Shown here piece after piece: positions 62,913 through 64,000 of a stretch of 64,000 nt of DNA. Location of the stretch: the NCBI GenBank assembly GCA_035411425.1, contig DAONSX010000002.1:62001-126000 (forward strand), given 5' to 3'. How positions within the stretch are numbered: position 1 is the stretch's first letter; each line of letters starts with the position of its first letter. The stretch is from TTA-H9 sp002071415. GTDB taxonomy: Bacteria > Bacteroidota > Bacteroidia > Bacteroidales > TTA-H9. The translations under genes were made by a program, and so were the position numbers. Under the pieces are notes generated by a model. The model was not told the DNA's origin. It saw only the letters and a list, made by a program, of their open reading frames with translations, and made no database searches.

Positions 62913-63116
62913 GGCGCTCAAGTTGGGTTAAAGAGAGGTTATCAACTGAGACGATGCGAATGGAAAGGCTGGGAACATTTTAAGGCCAATGTATTCTGGA
63001 GTGTAATAGCATACGATATTGGAGTTATGTCGGTACATTTTATAAAGAGGATACTCAAGGGAGAAATAGAGGAGGTTAATGTAAGAGCCAATTCCTCTTA
63101 CAGTATGGCAGTATAG
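62913..63116 (+). pseudogene. transposase, C-terminal fragment
   Basis: A frame open from 62913 to TAG at 63116 encodes GAQVGLKRGYQLRRCEWKGW, then EHFKANVFWSVIAYDIGVMS and VHFIKRILKG. This is the closing helical region of a DDE-type transposase (GLKRxxxxGxExFxxxVxxxVxAYN-like pattern, IS1182/IS5- or ISNCY-like). No start codon and no catalytic residues remain. It overlaps the right inverted repeat of the element. Confidence 0.55.
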
Positions 63117-63368
63117 AACAATAATTTGATTTCATAGAATCAATTGATAATCAGCAAATAAAATTTCTGATGAAGGATAACCATGTTCAAAATAATAAAA
63201 AATACTTAATTCTTAGAAGAATTTGAAAAGAAGTTCTTAATTTTAGAGCCGAAAGTCATAAAATTGACCAAGAATAACTTCAAAAAGGTAAACTTTCATA
63301 AGAAGTTCATGTTTTACTGAAAATTTTGATGACTGTATGGACAGACTCTAATTAAATATATTATAACA
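63117..63368. other. spacer between IS remnants and the final gene
   Basis: AT-rich; may still hold the 3' end of the older IS. No repeat or promoter box stands out. The final gene has only a weak AT-rich upstream region. Confidence 0.3.
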
Positions 63369-64000
63369 ATGAAAAAGTTTTTGTTTTTTGTTTTTTCAAT
63401 ATTATTTGGTCTTCAGGCTGTAGCACAACAGGATGTAAGCCTTAAGTTAAACCTTGAAAAGAACAGAACCTACCGGTTAAGATCTGTTTCACATCAGATA
63501 GTAACTCAGACTGTCAGCGGTAATCAGCAAACAGTTGAGTCGGACGTTTTATATACATTTTCTTTGAAAATGCTTGATGCAACTCCGGAGTTTATTATTA
63601 CTGAGATTCATTTCGACACTATAATCTCAAAAACCAACGCAATGGGGAAAATTGAGAATATCAGTTCAACAAGAGAATGTAATATAAAGTCACAAGAAAC
63701 CGGAGAAATAATGTCTTGTGTAATGAACAAATTAAGCAGGAATGCCATTTTTGCCAAACTGGATTATTCAGGTCAACCAATAGAAATCCTGAATGCCAGT
63801 CTTATTTCAGGAATGATTCTGCAGGACACTACTTCAATAACTTTAACAGGACCAGTTGCATCTGCATTAAAATCACAGATAGTTCAAACGGTTAGTGAAA
63901 ATAGTCTGAAAACAATGATCAAAGGTTTCACATACTATCTTGCTGGGAATAAGGTCAATATTGGTGATAAATGGAAAATTTTCGACCAGGTGAATTCCGG
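63369..64000 (+). CDS. exported protein, resembles DUF6263 family (3' end beyond window)
   Basis: A frame opens at the ATG at 63369 with signal peptide MKKFLFFVFSILFGLQAVAQ and stays open to the window end (about 210 codons). The mature part starts QDVSLKLNLEKNRTYRLRSV and looks like a beta-rich periplasmic or surface domain (alternating TIISKTNAMGKIENI, LDYSGQPIEIL, KVNIGDKWKIF). It resembles DUF6263 proteins of Bacteroidota, which have no known function. It sits just after a mobile-element graveyard and may be accessory. Confidence 0.65.
   Translation, partial: MKKFLFFVFSILFGLQAVAQQDVSLKLNLEKNRTYRLRSVSHQIVTQTVSGNQQTVESDVLYTFSLKMLDATPEFIITEIHFDTIISKTNAMGKIENISSTRECNIKSQETGEIMSCVMNKLSRNAIFAKLDYSGQPIEILNASLISGMILQDTTSITLTGPVASALKSQIVQTVSENSLKTMIKGFTYYLAGNKVNIGDKWKIFDQVNS

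Larger units (their letters stand above)
62300..62931 (+). mobile_element. 632-bp IS remnant bounded by 16-bp perfect inverted repeats
   Basis: TTAACCCAACTTGAGC (62300-62315) and its exact reverse complement (62916-62931) bound 632 bp. Inside lie two Bacteroidota promoter boxes and the N-terminal 66 codons of an IS1634-like transposase; the catalytic part is missing, so the element could move only if a full-size relative supplied transposase. No convincing target duplication is seen at the ends. The right repeat lies within the frame of another transposase fragment. Confidence 0.55.

Overview
The window comes from a Bacteroidota chromosome, most likely an anaerobic, fermentative member of the Bacteroidales or a close relative. 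Several things point there: Bacteroidota-type promoter boxes (TAnnTTTG) lie upstream of many genes with no clear Shine-Dalgarno sequences; the primary sigma factor is short (288 aa, no region 1.1); secreted proteins carry type IX secretion (T9SS) sorting domains; FloA, NfeD, a Bacteroidota-style short ClpS and futalosine hydrolase are present; and there is an NADH-linked [FeFe] hydrogenase. The sequence is AT-rich throughout. No tRNA, rRNA or CRISPR array was seen.

Layout. 1-14.3 kb: the S10-spc-alpha ribosomal supercluster, starting inside rplB and running through rplQ to eno, all on the + strand. It includes secY, map, infA, rpmJ and rpoA, and closes with a hairpin terminator; convergent rpsT follows. 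15.1-19.9 kb: minus-strand envelope genes (SGNH lipoprotein and FadL-like porin; PPC-domain protein and a lipoprotein). Between the two pairs lies an intergenic segment that folds into a putative structured RNA with its own terminator. 20.2-24.8 kb: a four-gene electron-bifurcating [FeFe] hydrogenase operon (a cysteine-less thioredoxin-like protein, HydB, HydA, HydC). 24.9-28.2 kb: a tricorn-type protease. 28.4-30.1 kb: clpS-nfeD-floA on the minus strand. 30.5-33.2 kb: Nudix hydrolase, mqnB (menaquinone) and rfaD (LPS heptose). 33.3-35.1 kb: DUF2784, MerR and M23 peptidase genes on the minus strand, divergent from alaS, which overlaps convergent comEC.

40.1-49.3 kb: gapA and rpoD converge on a perfect 36-bp palindrome; then htrA, divergent dapF-GNAT-mltG, and ispH-recF. 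49.3-51.5 kb: a secreted C10 (streptopain-like) protease with CUB-like modules and a T9SS sorting domain. 52.2-53.8 kb: panB and an rluA-type pseudouridine synthase. 54.1-58.6 kb: a large zincin / beta-propeller / putative outer-membrane-barrel protein, followed by an ECF sigma factor overlapping by 4 nt a membrane protein that looks like an anti-sigma factor but ends in a T9SS type-B domain. 58.8-61.9 kb: mscL, a WbuC-type cupin and a T9SS-sorted BNR-repeat protein, all minus strand. 62.1-63.1 kb: an insertion-sequence graveyard with a 632-bp element bounded by 16-bp perfect inverted repeats. 63.4 kb to the end: the start of an exported protein that runs off the window.

Taken together, housekeeping blocks (translation, glycolysis, hydrogen metabolism, tRNA charging) alternate with envelope and secretion genes. 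The items most worth following up are the putative structured RNA at 18.2 kb, the sigma factor / membrane T9SS-B pair at 57.0-58.6 kb with its zincin-propeller-barrel neighbour, and the cysteine-less first gene of the hydrogenase operon.
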